Assembly: GCA_947498775.1 (NCBI GenBank) | Contig: CANMLL010000016.1 | Span: forward strand, 89,249 to 153,248 | Origin: an uncultured Aquimarina sp. | GTDB taxonomy: Bacteria > Bacteroidota > Bacteroidia > Flavobacteriales > Flavobacteriaceae | Reading direction: 5' to 3' | Length of the DNA stretch: 64,000 nucleotides | Part shown: piece after piece, positions 24,695 through 32,739 of the stretch | Layout of the letters: each line of letters opens with the position of its first letter | Position numbering within the stretch: the stretch's first letter is position 1 | Made by a program: the position numbers and the translations under genes | The notes under the pieces: generated by a model | Seen by the model: the letters and a program-made list of their open reading frames with translations, nothing else | Databases searched by the model: none | Told to the model about the DNA's origin: nothing

Positions 24695-26266
24695 ATGAAG
24701 AAATCATGTTACTTTACACTAATCAGTATCGTATTGCTGATCTCATGCACTCAAACAACTAAAAAAGCTGATTTAGCAAAAGGAAAACAAGTCTATGTGA
24801 TACAATGTGCTGTATGCCACCAGGCTAATGGTCAAGGGATTAATGGAACACATCCACCACTTTCTGAAACACCTTGGGTAACAGGTAGTAAAGAACGGTT
24901 AATAAAAATCGTATTAAACGGGTTACAAGAAAAGATACGTGTAAAAGGAGAGGTGTATGATAATGTAATGCCTGCTGTTGCCTATTTATCCGACGAAGAA
25001 ATCGCTAATGTATTAAGTTATATAAGGAATGATTTTGGAAATAGCGCTTCAGAAATTTCTGTAGATGAAGTACTCAAAATAAGAGCAGGTCAGTCGCTTA
25101 GTGAACCAGAAGACTTATCCTCTGTAGCACCTGTAAATGAATATTCGAAACGAAAAAAAAGAGATCGCGTACAAAGTAGAGTAGGATCAACTTTCAAAGA
25201 AAAACAAATACTTTTAGATGAAATCAAAGTTCCCAAAGGGTTTAAAATGGAAGTTTTTGCCGATAGTTTAGAACATCCGCGATCACTTGCCATAGGAAGA
25301 AAAGGGACAATTTTTGTGGGATCTCGCCGCAATGAAGGTCATTTTATATATGCCTTACGCGACGAAAATAATGATGGTAAAGCAGAACATGTTCAAAAAA
25401 TATCCAAAGGATTAGAGTGGAACCCTATGGGAGTGGCTATTCGCGGAAAAGACCTTTATGTCGGAGAAATTCATCGAATTGTTAAGTATAAGAATATAGA
25501 AGACAATCTAGATAACCCACCTGCTCCCGAAGTGATCTTCAATTATCCACCGATCAAAAAGCATGGAGACAAATATATTCGGTTTGGTCCTGATGATATG
25601 CTATACGTGCCGGTTGGGGCACCATGTAATAACTGTCTTGAAGAGAATCCTATTTTTGCATCCATTACCCGAATTTCACCTGAAGGAAAGGATTTTGAAA
25701 TTATAGCTAATGGGGTGCGCAATAGTAGAGGTTTCGACTGGCATCCAGAGACGAAACAATTGTGGTTTAGTGATAATGGTCGGGATTTGTTGGGTGACGA
25801 TGTTCCTCCATGTGAAATAAATTTATTAGATAACGTTGGACAGCATTATGGTTATCCGTTTTGGCATGGATTTAATATTAAAGATCCAGAGTTTGGTGAG
25901 CAACGGCCAAAAAGAGATTTTATAGACCCAATATTTGGATTGGTAGCTCATGCAGCACCAGTGAGTTTAAAGTTTTATACAGGCGATATGTTTCCTAAAG
26001 CATACAAAAATAGCATGTTTGTTTCAGAACATGGTTCATGGAATAGAACCGAAAAACAGGGCTATCGTATTATGAAACTTGTTATAGAAAATGATAAAGT
26101 GATTAGTTATGATCCTTTTATTACGGGATGGCTAGATAAAAGCAAGAATGATGCGTGGGGTAGACCTGTAGATATTTTACAAATGCCAGATGGATCATTG
26201 TTGATTAGTGATGATTATGCAGGAGTAGTATATAGGCTTACTTATCAAAAGGATAAAACCTTGTAA
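24695..26266 (+). CDS. Lipoprotein fusion: cytochrome c domain plus sorbosone/glucose dehydrogenase-type beta-propeller
   Basis: 523 residues. A lipoprotein signal (VLLISCTQ) anchors it to a membrane on the periplasmic side. Residues about 28-110 form a c-type cytochrome: CAVCH binds the haem and MPAVAYLSDEEIANVLSYIR supplies the axial methionine. From about 170 a six-bladed propeller of the PQQ-dependent L-sorbosone/glucose dehydrogenase type follows (KVPKGFKMEVFADSLEHPRS, GVRNSRGFDWHPETKQLWFSDNGRD, HAAPVSLKFYTGD, SEHGSWNRT). The protein would oxidise a sugar, alcohol or lactone and pass electrons to its own haem. Cofactor use is by family knowledge. Same operon as the FAH gene and close to gntP. 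Confidence 0.88.
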   Translation: MKKSCYFTLISIVLLISCTQTTKKADLAKGKQVYVIQCAVCHQANGQGINGTHPPLSETPWVTGSKERLIKIVLNGLQEKIRVKGEVYDNVMPAVAYLSDEEIANVLSYIRNDFGNSASEISVDEVLKIRAGQSLSEPEDLSSVAPVNEYSKRKKRDRVQSRVGSTFKEKQILLDEIKVPKGFKMEVFADSLEHPRSLAIGRKGTIFVGSRRNEGHFIYALRDENNDGKAEHVQKISKGLEWNPMGVAIRGKDLYVGEIHRIVKYKNIEDNLDNPPAPEVIFNYPPIKKHGDKYIRFGPDDMLYVPVGAPCNNCLEENPIFASITRISPEGKDFEIIANGVRNSRGFDWHPETKQLWFSDNGRDLLGDDVPPCEINLLDNVGQHYGYPFWHGFNIKDPEFGEQRPKRDFIDPIFGLVAHAAPVSLKFYTGDMFPKAYKNSMFVSEHGSWNRTEKQGYRIMKLVIENDKVISYDPFITGWLDKSKNDAWGRPVDILQMPDGSLLISDDYAGVVYRLTYQKDKTL

Positions 26267-26307
26267 ACCAAGTTGATTAACTGAAAAATATTTATAATTT
26301 AGCACCT

Positions 26308-27648
26308 ATGATCACAGGTCCATCTCTATTACTTCTGATATTAGCATCAATTGTCTTAATTATTTTATTAACAGCAAGGTTTAAGCTTCATCCGTTTTTG
26401 GCACTTGTTATTGCCTGCTTCTTTTTGGGTATAACTGTTAGAATACCTCTACCTGATATCGTAAAATCTATGGAAAAAGGTTTTGGTGGTATCATGAGTT
26501 ATATCGGAATGATTGTGATTTTTGGAAGTGTGATCGGGGTTTTTTTAGAAAAATCAGGAGGCGCTATGAAAATAGCACAAAGTATTATCAAGCTTACAGG
26601 GGAGAAAAAAACCATTCCTGCCATTTCATTAATAGGAGCAGTGGTGAGTGTTCCCGTCTTTTGTGATAGTGGATTCATTTTACTCTCGGGATTGGCAGAT
26701 AAGATTAGTAAACTTAGTAACACCAGTAAGGCGAGCCTTAGTTTATCTCTGGCTACTGGTTTATATACCACACATACGTTGGTGCCGCCAACTCCGGGTC
26801 CGATTGCAGCGGCTGGAAATATAGGAGCCTCCGGATATTTGGGGACCATTATTTTATTAGGATTGTGTTTTAGTATTCCCACCTTATTAATAACCCAATT
26901 TCTTTCAAAAAGAATGGGGAAAAAGATTATAACCAATGAAGTACAACATACAGACAAAACAGAGCAAAACGATACTGTTTTAATGCCTTCTTTAACCAAT
27001 GCTCTTATTCCTTTGTTGGTCCCTATTATTTTAATTGCTTTTGGAACCATAATAAGGTTTACCGGAATGGCAAATGAATGGATTGATTTTATAAGTGCTC
27101 CCGTGGTGGCAATTTTTATTGGTGCCATTATCGCTATGCTTCTTTTGCGACCTCAAAATAAAAGTGATATCAAGGATTGGTTTATAGAAGCTGTAAAAGT
27201 TTCGGGTCCAATATTGATTATTACAGCAGCAGGAGGCGCTTTTGGAGGCGTATTAAAAGCCACACCACTCTCTGAGTATGTTGGGCAATGGATGACATCG
27301 GGAGATTCAAGCGATATTTTGATCTTATTGCTTATTTTCTTAATAGCGGCAGTTTTAAAGACGGCACAAGGTTCATCAACCAGTGCAATGGTAATTACAT
27401 CCTCGCTCTTAGCACCATTAATTCCGGTATTGGGATGGGATTCTGCTATTCAATTTGCATTGGCTGTATTGGTAATTGGAGGAGGGGCTATGACCGTTTC
27501 TCATTTTAATGATAGTTACTTTTGGGTGGTATCGCAATTTAGTGGGATGAGTGCCAAAGATACCAATCGATCTTTTACTCTAATTACCGGAGTGCAGGGG
27601 CTTACGGTACTATCGCTTTCTGTTTTGGTATGGATTATTTTCTTGTAA
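26308..27648 (+). CDS. GntP family gluconate/sugar-acid:H+ symporter
   Basis: 446 residues, about 12-14 hydrophobic segments. Signatures of the gluconate permease family are the N-terminal PFLALVIACFFLGI, the loop VPVFCDSGFILLSGLADKIS, THTLVPPTPGPIAAAGNIG and GGGAMTVSHFNDSYFWVVSQF. It would import an aldonate, produced for example by the periplasmic dehydrogenase encoded upstream, across the inner membrane. It overlaps the convergent NTF2-like gene by 14 bases at the 3' end. Confidence 0.93.
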   Translation: MITGPSLLLLILASIVLIILLTARFKLHPFLALVIACFFLGITVRIPLPDIVKSMEKGFGGIMSYIGMIVIFGSVIGVFLEKSGGAMKIAQSIIKLTGEKKTIPAISLIGAVVSVPVFCDSGFILLSGLADKISKLSNTSKASLSLSLATGLYTTHTLVPPTPGPIAAAGNIGASGYLGTIILLGLCFSIPTLLITQFLSKRMGKKIITNEVQHTDKTEQNDTVLMPSLTNALIPLLVPIILIAFGTIIRFTGMANEWIDFISAPVVAIFIGAIIAMLLLRPQNKSDIKDWFIEAVKVSGPILIITAAGGAFGGVLKATPLSEYVGQWMTSGDSSDILILLLIFLIAAVLKTAQGSSTSAMVITSSLLAPLIPVLGWDSAIQFALAVLVIGGGAMTVSHFNDSYFWVVSQFSGMSAKDTNRSFTLITGVQGLTVLSLSVLVWIIFL

Positions 27649-28018
27649 TTTCAACTACATAAGATTCCATAGTTTGGATGACAAGGCTTGTAATGTTTGT
27701 GAAACGATAAATATCACAAAAAGCATAGGTTTTATCTCCCATCTTCATTTCGCCATTGGCAGCCCCTTCCTTACCATGAGTAATGATATTACGTAATGTC
27801 ATTTCGTCAGCAACATATTGTTTCATTTTATGGACTTCTTTACTGAAATCTTCTTTACCAACAATAGTTTTGTCACCATAAATGGTCCAGTTGATGTCAT
27901 CACTGGCATGTTTGATAATAAAATCTGCATTTCCTTTGGCGAAAGCTGTATTATATTCTTTAAGGAATTCTTTTCGAGGAGAATTTCTACAATCGGCTAT
28001 AATATTAATTTTTGTCAT
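27635..28018 (-). CDS. SnoaL/NTF2-like small protein
   Basis: 127 residues of an NTF2-like cone fold: EFLKEYNTAFAKGNADFIIKHASDDINWTIYGDKTIVGKEDF is the standard opening of SnoaL-like proteins. No cofactor motif. It is third in an operon after VOC and SRPBCC genes (gap 16 bases), small fold families often acting in detoxification or used as ligand binding proteins. The 3' end overlaps the gntP 3' end tail to tail. Confidence 0.82.
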   Translation of the reverse strand: MTKINIIADCRNSPRKEFLKEYNTAFAKGNADFIIKHASDDINWTIYGDKTIVGKEDFSKEVHKMKQYVADEMTLRNIITHGKEGAANGEMKMGDKTYAFCDIYRFTNITSLVIQTMESYVVEITRK

Positions 28019-28034
28019 TTTGATGTTATTTGAT

Positions 28035-28451
28035 TTAATTCGATTCTACATATTTTTTAAAATTATCCAAAATTGCTTGCCAACCCTGTCTTTGCATTTT
28101 AACAGGATTCGAGTCTTCGGTTTCAAACACTTGGGTAACCTCAGTAATGTTCCCTTCTTTTTTGAAGGTAATACTTACTTCTCTACCATCTTCCAAAGCA
28201 TATTCGATCCTAGATTTAGATATTATCTTGGTATAGGTTCCGGCATAATCAAAACCCATACTTCCGTCTCTGGCTTCCATACGATAACTAAAATTACCCT
28301 CTTCTTTCAGGTTATTTACTGCCTTTGGACAATGCCATTCGGGTATGGCAAAATTCCATTGGGTGATATGATGAGATTGTGTCCAGTATTCCCAAACTTT
28401 TTCAATGGTATTATTAATATTTGATTGTAACGTTATAATTTCCATTCTCAA
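28035..28451 (-). CDS. SRPBCC (AHSA1-type) ligand-binding protein
   Basis: 138 residues. The opening LQSNINNTIEKVWEYWTQSHHITQWNFA, the middle KEEGNFSYRMEARDGSMGFDYAGTYTKI and the C-terminal VKMQRQGWQAILDNFKKYVE are the AHSA1/START-like signature. These proteins bind hydrophobic ligands; specific function is unknown. Six bases after the VOC gene and 16 before the NTF2-like gene on the same strand. Confidence 0.88.
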   Translation of the reverse strand: MRMEIITLQSNINNTIEKVWEYWTQSHHITQWNFAIPEWHCPKAVNNLKEEGNFSYRMEARDGSMGFDYAGTYTKIISKSRIEYALEDGREVSITFKKEGNITEVTQVFETEDSNPVKMQRQGWQAILDNFKKYVESN

Positions 28452-28457
28452 ATGGTT

Positions 28458-28871
28458 TTATGGTTTAGGCATTTTATCCATATCCATGTGCAACATACTC
28501 CAACGGTGACCATCTACATCAGTAAAACCACAGGCATACATCCAACCATCTATTTCTGAAGGGTGATTAAATGTAGTTCCTCCTGCTTTTTGTACAGTTT
28601 TTGCAAAAATATCTACTTCTTCCTTGCTTTGTGCATCAATATTGATAAGCATTTCATTATCTTTTTGAGTATCTGTGATTTCACTATGTATAAAATCTTT
28701 AAAGGTATTTTCTGGAAAAAGCATGAGTACAAAATCTTTATTACCTATAAGAAAACTTCCTAAGTGATTGGCATCTTTATGCATCGGGTTTTCACGAAAA
28801 CCAATATCTCTATAAAACTGTTTTGCTTTATCAAGGTTTTTAACCGGGAGGTTGAGCCAAATTGTATTCAT
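28458..28871 (-). CDS. VOC family (glyoxalase/bleomycin resistance-like) protein
   Basis: 137 residues made of two beta-alpha-beta-beta-beta modules: IWLNLPVKNLDKAKQFYRDIGF at the N terminus and YACGFTDVDGHRWSMLH at the C terminus. It resembles the subgroup often paired with AHSA1 proteins. It may bind or modify a small molecule through a metal centre. First gene of the operon and divergent from a GlxA-type AraC regulator, which may control it. Confidence 0.9.
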   Translation of the reverse strand: MNTIWLNLPVKNLDKAKQFYRDIGFRENPMHKDANHLGSFLIGNKDFVLMLFPENTFKDFIHSEITDTQKDNEMLINIDAQSKEEVDIFAKTVQKAGGTTFNHPSEIDGWMYACGFTDVDGHRWSMLHMDMDKMPKP

Positions 28872-28958
28872 TTACATATTATTTTAAAGTAAGCTATTAT
28901 TTCAAAGATAGTTAGTAAAAATGGAAGAATGATATTGTAATTACGTCAATCCAAGGGG

Positions 28959-28989
28959 TTGATTGCGACAAAGTCTTGTTGTATATTTA
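28959..28989 (+). promoter_or_regulatory. Promoter of the GlxA-type regulator gene
   Basis: TTG (28959-28961) and TATATTTA (28982-28989) are separated by 20 bases, close to the Bacteroidota TTG-N17-23-TAnnTTTG pattern. The element lies inside the longest possible frame and so favours the downstream ATG at 29016. Confidence 0.5.
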
Positions 28990-29015
28990 TGCTATTAACA
29001 AGAAGGAAGTTAATT

Positions 29016-29996
29016 ATGAAGCATATATCTATTTTGGTTCCTAAAGGTCATATTAGCGTTGTGAATATTGCAGGTACTCATCAAATGTTATCTTGGGTTA
29101 ATGAATTTTATGTTCAGCAGGGAAAAGTACCTGTTTTTGACATCCAACTAGTAGGGCTTGATAATCAGATGGATCTATCAGGAGGGCTGTTTGGTGTAAA
29201 ACCTGAAATCACTATTGATAAACTAATCGAAACAGATTTAATTATTATTCCTGCTATTCATGAGGATTTTCAAATAGCCATTCAGCAGAATGAAAAATTG
29301 GTTCCTTGGATTATGAAACAATACAGAAAAGGTGCCGAAATTGTAACGCTTTGTGTGTCTGCTTTTTTTCTGGCATCAACTGGCTTACTTGATGGAAAAC
29401 CTTGTTCTACCCACTGGCAATATGCAGATACTTTCAAGAAACTGTTTCCGAATGCGATCCTTAAAAATGAAAAAATTCTTACTGAAGCCAATGGTATCTA
29501 CACTAGTGGGGGAGCTTATGCTTTTACGAATTTGGTTATATATTTAATTGAAAAGTACGCCGGAAGGGAAACAGCAATCATGGCAGCTAAAGGGTTTATG
29601 ATAGATATTGACCGAAGCAGCCAATCACCATTTATGATTTTTTCGGGACAAAAAAACCACAAGGATGAAGACATTCTAAAAGCCCAGGATTATATAGAAC
29701 AGAATTATAAAGAGAAAATTTCGGTAAAGGACGTCTGTGAAGACGCATCCCTGAGTCGACGAACTTTTGAACGCCGATTTAAAAATGCTACTTCAAATAC
29801 CGTATTGGAGTATTTACAACGTGTGAAAGTAGAGGCAGCTAAAAAAGAATTAGAAAAAGGAAAAAAGACTGTAAGTGAAGTTATGTACGAAGTAGGATAT
29901 AACGATGCTAAGGCTTTTAGAGATGTATTTAGGAAGATAACTTCGATGACACCCATGGGGTATCTGAATAAATATAGATTTGCAGCAGTAAACTAA
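29016..29996 (+). CDS. GlxA family transcriptional regulator (DJ-1/PfpI-like domain plus AraC HTH)
   Basis: 326 residues. The N-terminal half (about 1-190) is a DJ-1/PfpI-type fold with the nucleophile-elbow cysteine in VTLCVSAFFLASTGLLDGKPCSTHW; the C-terminal half is an AraC DNA-binding domain (KDVCEDASLSRRTFERRF, VSEVMYEVGYNDAKAFRDVFRKI). The ATG at 29016 is preceded by GGAAG, an unusually good Shine-Dalgarno for this group, and by a promoter at 28959. It is divergent from the VOC/SRPBCC/NTF2 operon and probably regulates it in response to a small ligand. Confidence 0.9.
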   Translation: MKHISILVPKGHISVVNIAGTHQMLSWVNEFYVQQGKVPVFDIQLVGLDNQMDLSGGLFGVKPEITIDKLIETDLIIIPAIHEDFQIAIQQNEKLVPWIMKQYRKGAEIVTLCVSAFFLASTGLLDGKPCSTHWQYADTFKKLFPNAILKNEKILTEANGIYTSGGAYAFTNLVIYLIEKYAGRETAIMAAKGFMIDIDRSSQSPFMIFSGQKNHKDEDILKAQDYIEQNYKEKISVKDVCEDASLSRRTFERRFKNATSNTVLEYLQRVKVEAAKKELEKGKKTVSEVMYEVGYNDAKAFRDVFRKITSMTPMGYLNKYRFAAVN

Positions 29997-30079
29997 AACC
30001 GGGAGAAACGTGCATTTTAGTTAGTCAATATTTTTGGTTACCAAAATAAATTTTAAATTTAAAGAACAAATAAACAATA

Positions 30080-30159
30080 ATCGGCAGGCAGGAGTTGAAA
30101 TGAACATTCTAACAAATCCATTATGAAGGATTAAAGGATCAACTCCTTACCTTGCCGAA
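30080..30159. repeat. Imperfect inverted repeat between convergent genes
   Basis: TCGGCAGGCAGGAGTTGA (left) and TCAACTCCTTACCTTGCCGA (right) are imperfect reverse complements about 40 bases apart, between the 3' ends of the AraC-type and the MarR-GNAT gene. It could terminate both or be a decayed mobile element. Confidence 0.5.
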
Positions 30160-30164
30160 TACTA

Positions 30165-31121
30165 TTATGGTTTTAATTCTAATTCCATCTGAATGTTACA
30201 CCTCTTATAAGGCGTTGTGTGCCCAACTACCTTTTTGAAACCAAGTTTATGATATAGGTTAATTGCAGGTTTTAAAATAGTGTTACTTTCCAAATAGATT
30301 TTTTTTGCTCCCAATATTCGTGCTCGATCTTCTATTGCTTTTCCTAGCAACCAACCAATACCTTTTCCTTTGGCTTTAGGGGAAACCGCCATTTTGGCTA
30401 GTTCATAATCATATTCAGGGTCGTTCATTTTTATTAATGCACAAACACCAACAGGTTCTCCATCACATAAAGCAACCAAAATATCACCTCCTTTATCAAG
30501 GATATATTCTTTAGGATTTTCCAAAGAATTACGATCATTCTCTTCCATAACAAAATGAGTATTGATCCAATTTTCGTTAATACGCTTAAAAAAGGCTTGA
30601 TATTTTGGATCGAAGCTCACAATTTTTACTTTTTCGGCTTCTCTGTGTTTTTTTTCTTCCTTGACACGTTCTAACATCGTTTTTTGCTCTAATAGGAATT
30701 CAAATTCTTCAATGGCTTGCCACATGTTGTGCCTGCTTTGATCTAACATTGTTTGTACTGCATTTTCGACATCATGATATTGCTGAAGAATTTGATCGGC
30801 AATTTTTTTACCTTTTGACGCAAGTACAATATTGTTTTTTCTTCCGTCAGAAACATCTTTTTTTTCAGAAAGTACCCCATCTTGCACCATTTCTCGAACA
30901 ATTTTGCTTACTGAAGGGTGGGAGTGACCAATTTCATTAGCTATTGCTGTAATTGATTTCTCTTGACCCTGAGATAAAACATAAAAAACAGGAAACCATT
31001 TGGGTCTTAAACCAACACCATACATTTCATAAATTTTGGTCGCATCTTCAGCCATTTTTTCACTTAGCATCCTAAGTCTTGTACCGATAGCCATAACTCC
31101 GACATTGTCAAAAAAATTCAT
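30165..31121 (-). CDS. MarR-GNAT fusion protein
   Basis: 318 residues: a MarR winged-helix domain (about 1-150; SITAIANEIGHSHPSVSKIVREMVQDGVL) followed by a GNAT acetyltransferase domain (about 165-318; ELAKMAVSPKAKGKGIGWLLGKAIEDRAR is the acetyl-CoA loop, KIYLESNTILKPAINLYHKLGFKKV the C-terminal motif). Such fusions couple gene control to acetylation, substrate unknown. The start at 31121 lies 12 bases after two TTACGTAA palindromes, so the gene is probably autoregulated. Confidence 0.92.
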   Translation of the reverse strand: MNFFDNVGVMAIGTRLRMLSEKMAEDATKIYEMYGVGLRPKWFPVFYVLSQGQEKSITAIANEIGHSHPSVSKIVREMVQDGVLSEKKDVSDGRKNNIVLASKGKKIADQILQQYHDVENAVQTMLDQSRHNMWQAIEEFEFLLEQKTMLERVKEEKKHREAEKVKIVSFDPKYQAFFKRINENWINTHFVMEENDRNSLENPKEYILDKGGDILVALCDGEPVGVCALIKMNDPEYDYELAKMAVSPKAKGKGIGWLLGKAIEDRARILGAKKIYLESNTILKPAINLYHKLGFKKVVGHTTPYKRCNIQMELELKP

Positions 31122-31133
31122 ATTTATAAATGA

Positions 31134-31153
31134 TTACGTAACTGGTTACGTAA
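31134..31153. promoter_or_regulatory. Double palindrome TTACGTAA, probable MarR operator
   Basis: Two exact copies of the self-complementary octamer TTACGTAA (31134-31141 and 31146-31153) are separated by CTGG, and together form a larger dyad. They lie 12-32 bases before the ATG of the MarR-GNAT gene, where MarR proteins usually block their own promoter. Confidence 0.7.
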
Positions 31154-31304
31154 ATGTATTGATTTATTTTGATTTTTAAAAGTTTAAACTAATTCATTTA
31201 AAAAACAATCGATTATCCGTTTTGTTCAATACAAAGATATATTGCGTTATGCTAAACTAATTTTATCATCTTGACTTATTAGAAATCCATGCTTTATGTA
31301 TGAG

Positions 31305-31347
31305 ATCCTGAACTTCCTGTCTGCCCTACTGACAGGGAGTTCAGGAT
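31305..31347. repeat. Strong hairpin, interspersed-repeat type
   Basis: ATCCTGAACTTCCTGTC and GACAGGGAGTTCAGGAT are reverse complements with one mismatch, separated by eight bases. It lies alone in a 287-base gap upstream of the MarR-GNAT gene and downstream of the enolase-superfamily gene, without T-run. Similar 'ATCCTGAA..TTCAGGAT' hairpins are familiar as dispersed repeats in Flavobacteria; copies elsewhere cannot be checked here. Confidence 0.6.
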
Positions 31348-31408
31348 GATATACCTGGGATGATTAATTATAGATATTCATGAAAAACAATTGAAAACTA
31401 ATTTGACA

Positions 31409-32632
31409 TTATACTTTATATTTTTTTATCAATCCCGGATCGGGATCCATACCTAAACCTATTTTGGTTGGACTATCAATATAACCATCTTTTATAGGAA
31501 ACGCTTCTAGAGCGGGATTAAAATCAAGGGCTTTTGCAGGGTATGTTTCCAGAATCAGTGCATTTGCTATAGAGGCTACAGCATGAACATTCATATGTGC
31601 GTAGCCATGAGGAGCTACCGGAACGTGAAAAGCAGAACAAAGCGCAGCTATTTTTCTCATTTCTGTTAATCCACCTCCTTTTATAGAATCAACATTGACA
31701 ATATCACAGGAATGATTTTCTATTAAATCCCTTGTTCCCCAACGTGTGTATTCATTTTCTCCAGCAACAATAGGGATGTCTAATTCTTTACGCACCTCGG
31801 CATTACCTCTCCAATCGTCTGGTGCAACTGGTTCTTCGAACCAGTATAGATCCAGGTCTTCAACCATTCGTCCATACCTAATGGCTTCATAAGCCGATTT
31901 ATAACCATTATTAGCATCTACCATTACACGCGCATCATTTCCAAGGGCTTTAACGACTGCCTTGGTTCTTTCGGCATCACCTTTTGCATCCAGGTATCCA
32001 ATTTTCATTTTTACAACCTTATATCCTTCTTTTACATACTCTTCCATTTCTTTTACCAATTCTGTTATGCCTTTTCCTTCGGCATAGTATCCACCCGCAG
32101 CATATACGGGTATTTTTTCCCGATACGTTCCCAACACTTTATGCACGGGTTGTTGTAGTGCTTTACCAACAATATCCCAAACACAAAGATCTACGCTGCC
32201 AATGGCATGGATTTCTTTTCCTTTGGCAACCGGTTTTCTATTATGAAAGAACATATGATCCCAAATCTGTTCGGTGTTCATAAGATTCATTCCTTTAATT
32301 TTTTTTACAAAACTTAAGACATCTTTGCTAGCACCTTTGATAACCGAATAACCAGTAATGCCCTGATTCGTAGTGATTTTAAGAAATGTAGTAGAAGGGT
32401 ATCCTCCTCCCGATTTTTTTATGGCATTCCAAGTTAATGGGGTTTTTTTATCAAATTTTAGTTTGATTAATTCTACATCTTTAATAGTGATATAGTTTAA
32501 AGCATCCTTTGCCGGACTCACCAATGATTGATTCACCTGTGATAAAAAACGCTCTCCAGCCAGAATTGGAACAGTAGCCATTGCTGCTATTCCTGTTGAC
32601 GCTTTTTTAAGAAAATTTCTACGGTTTTTCAT
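31409..32632 (-). CDS. Tat-exported mandelate racemase/muconate lactonizing enzyme-type enolase superfamily protein
   Basis: 407 residues. The N terminus MKNRRNFLKKASTGIAAMA is a Tat-type signal (RRNFLKK). The enzyme part shows the superfamily residues: KxK in GYKVVKMKIGY, metal acids in VMVDANNGY, LYWFEEPVAP and VAGENEY, DSIKGGGLTEM and the His in APHGYAHMNVH. The KxK plus His pair allows racemisation or dehydration of a carboxylate such as a sugar acid or amino acid derivative. Export of such an enzyme by Tat is uncommon but recurrent in Bacteroidota. No operon partner. Confidence 0.85.
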   Translation of the reverse strand: MKNRRNFLKKASTGIAAMATVPILAGERFLSQVNQSLVSPAKDALNYITIKDVELIKLKFDKKTPLTWNAIKKSGGGYPSTTFLKITTNQGITGYSVIKGASKDVLSFVKKIKGMNLMNTEQIWDHMFFHNRKPVAKGKEIHAIGSVDLCVWDIVGKALQQPVHKVLGTYREKIPVYAAGGYYAEGKGITELVKEMEEYVKEGYKVVKMKIGYLDAKGDAERTKAVVKALGNDARVMVDANNGYKSAYEAIRYGRMVEDLDLYWFEEPVAPDDWRGNAEVRKELDIPIVAGENEYTRWGTRDLIENHSCDIVNVDSIKGGGLTEMRKIAALCSAFHVPVAPHGYAHMNVHAVASIANALILETYPAKALDFNPALEAFPIKDGYIDSPTKIGLGMDPDPGLIKKYKV

Positions 32633-32690
32633 ACATAATTATCTTTAGATAGATAATACGTTTTATAGAATCATATCCCGTATTGAAACA

Positions 32691-32720
32691 AAAAAATCCA
32701 ATCTTTTCGATCGGATTTTT
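32691..32720. terminator. Intrinsic terminator after the OmpA-like gene
   Basis: AAAAATCCAATC pairs with GATCGGATTTTT (one G-T pair) around a TTTTC loop. It lies 20 bases beyond the OmpA-like stop on the minus strand and just upstream of the next gene. Confidence 0.75.
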
Positions 32721-32739
32721 ACTAATTATAAATTATTTT

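Noticed and set aside
26499..27128. 209-codon minus-strand open frame opposite gntP
   Set aside because: It lies fully inside the gntP gene in the opposite strand; the gntP product has all family motifs and the reverse frame has none.
31305..31347. Hairpin as terminator of the enolase-superfamily gene
   Set aside because: No T-run after either arm; kept as a repeat only.
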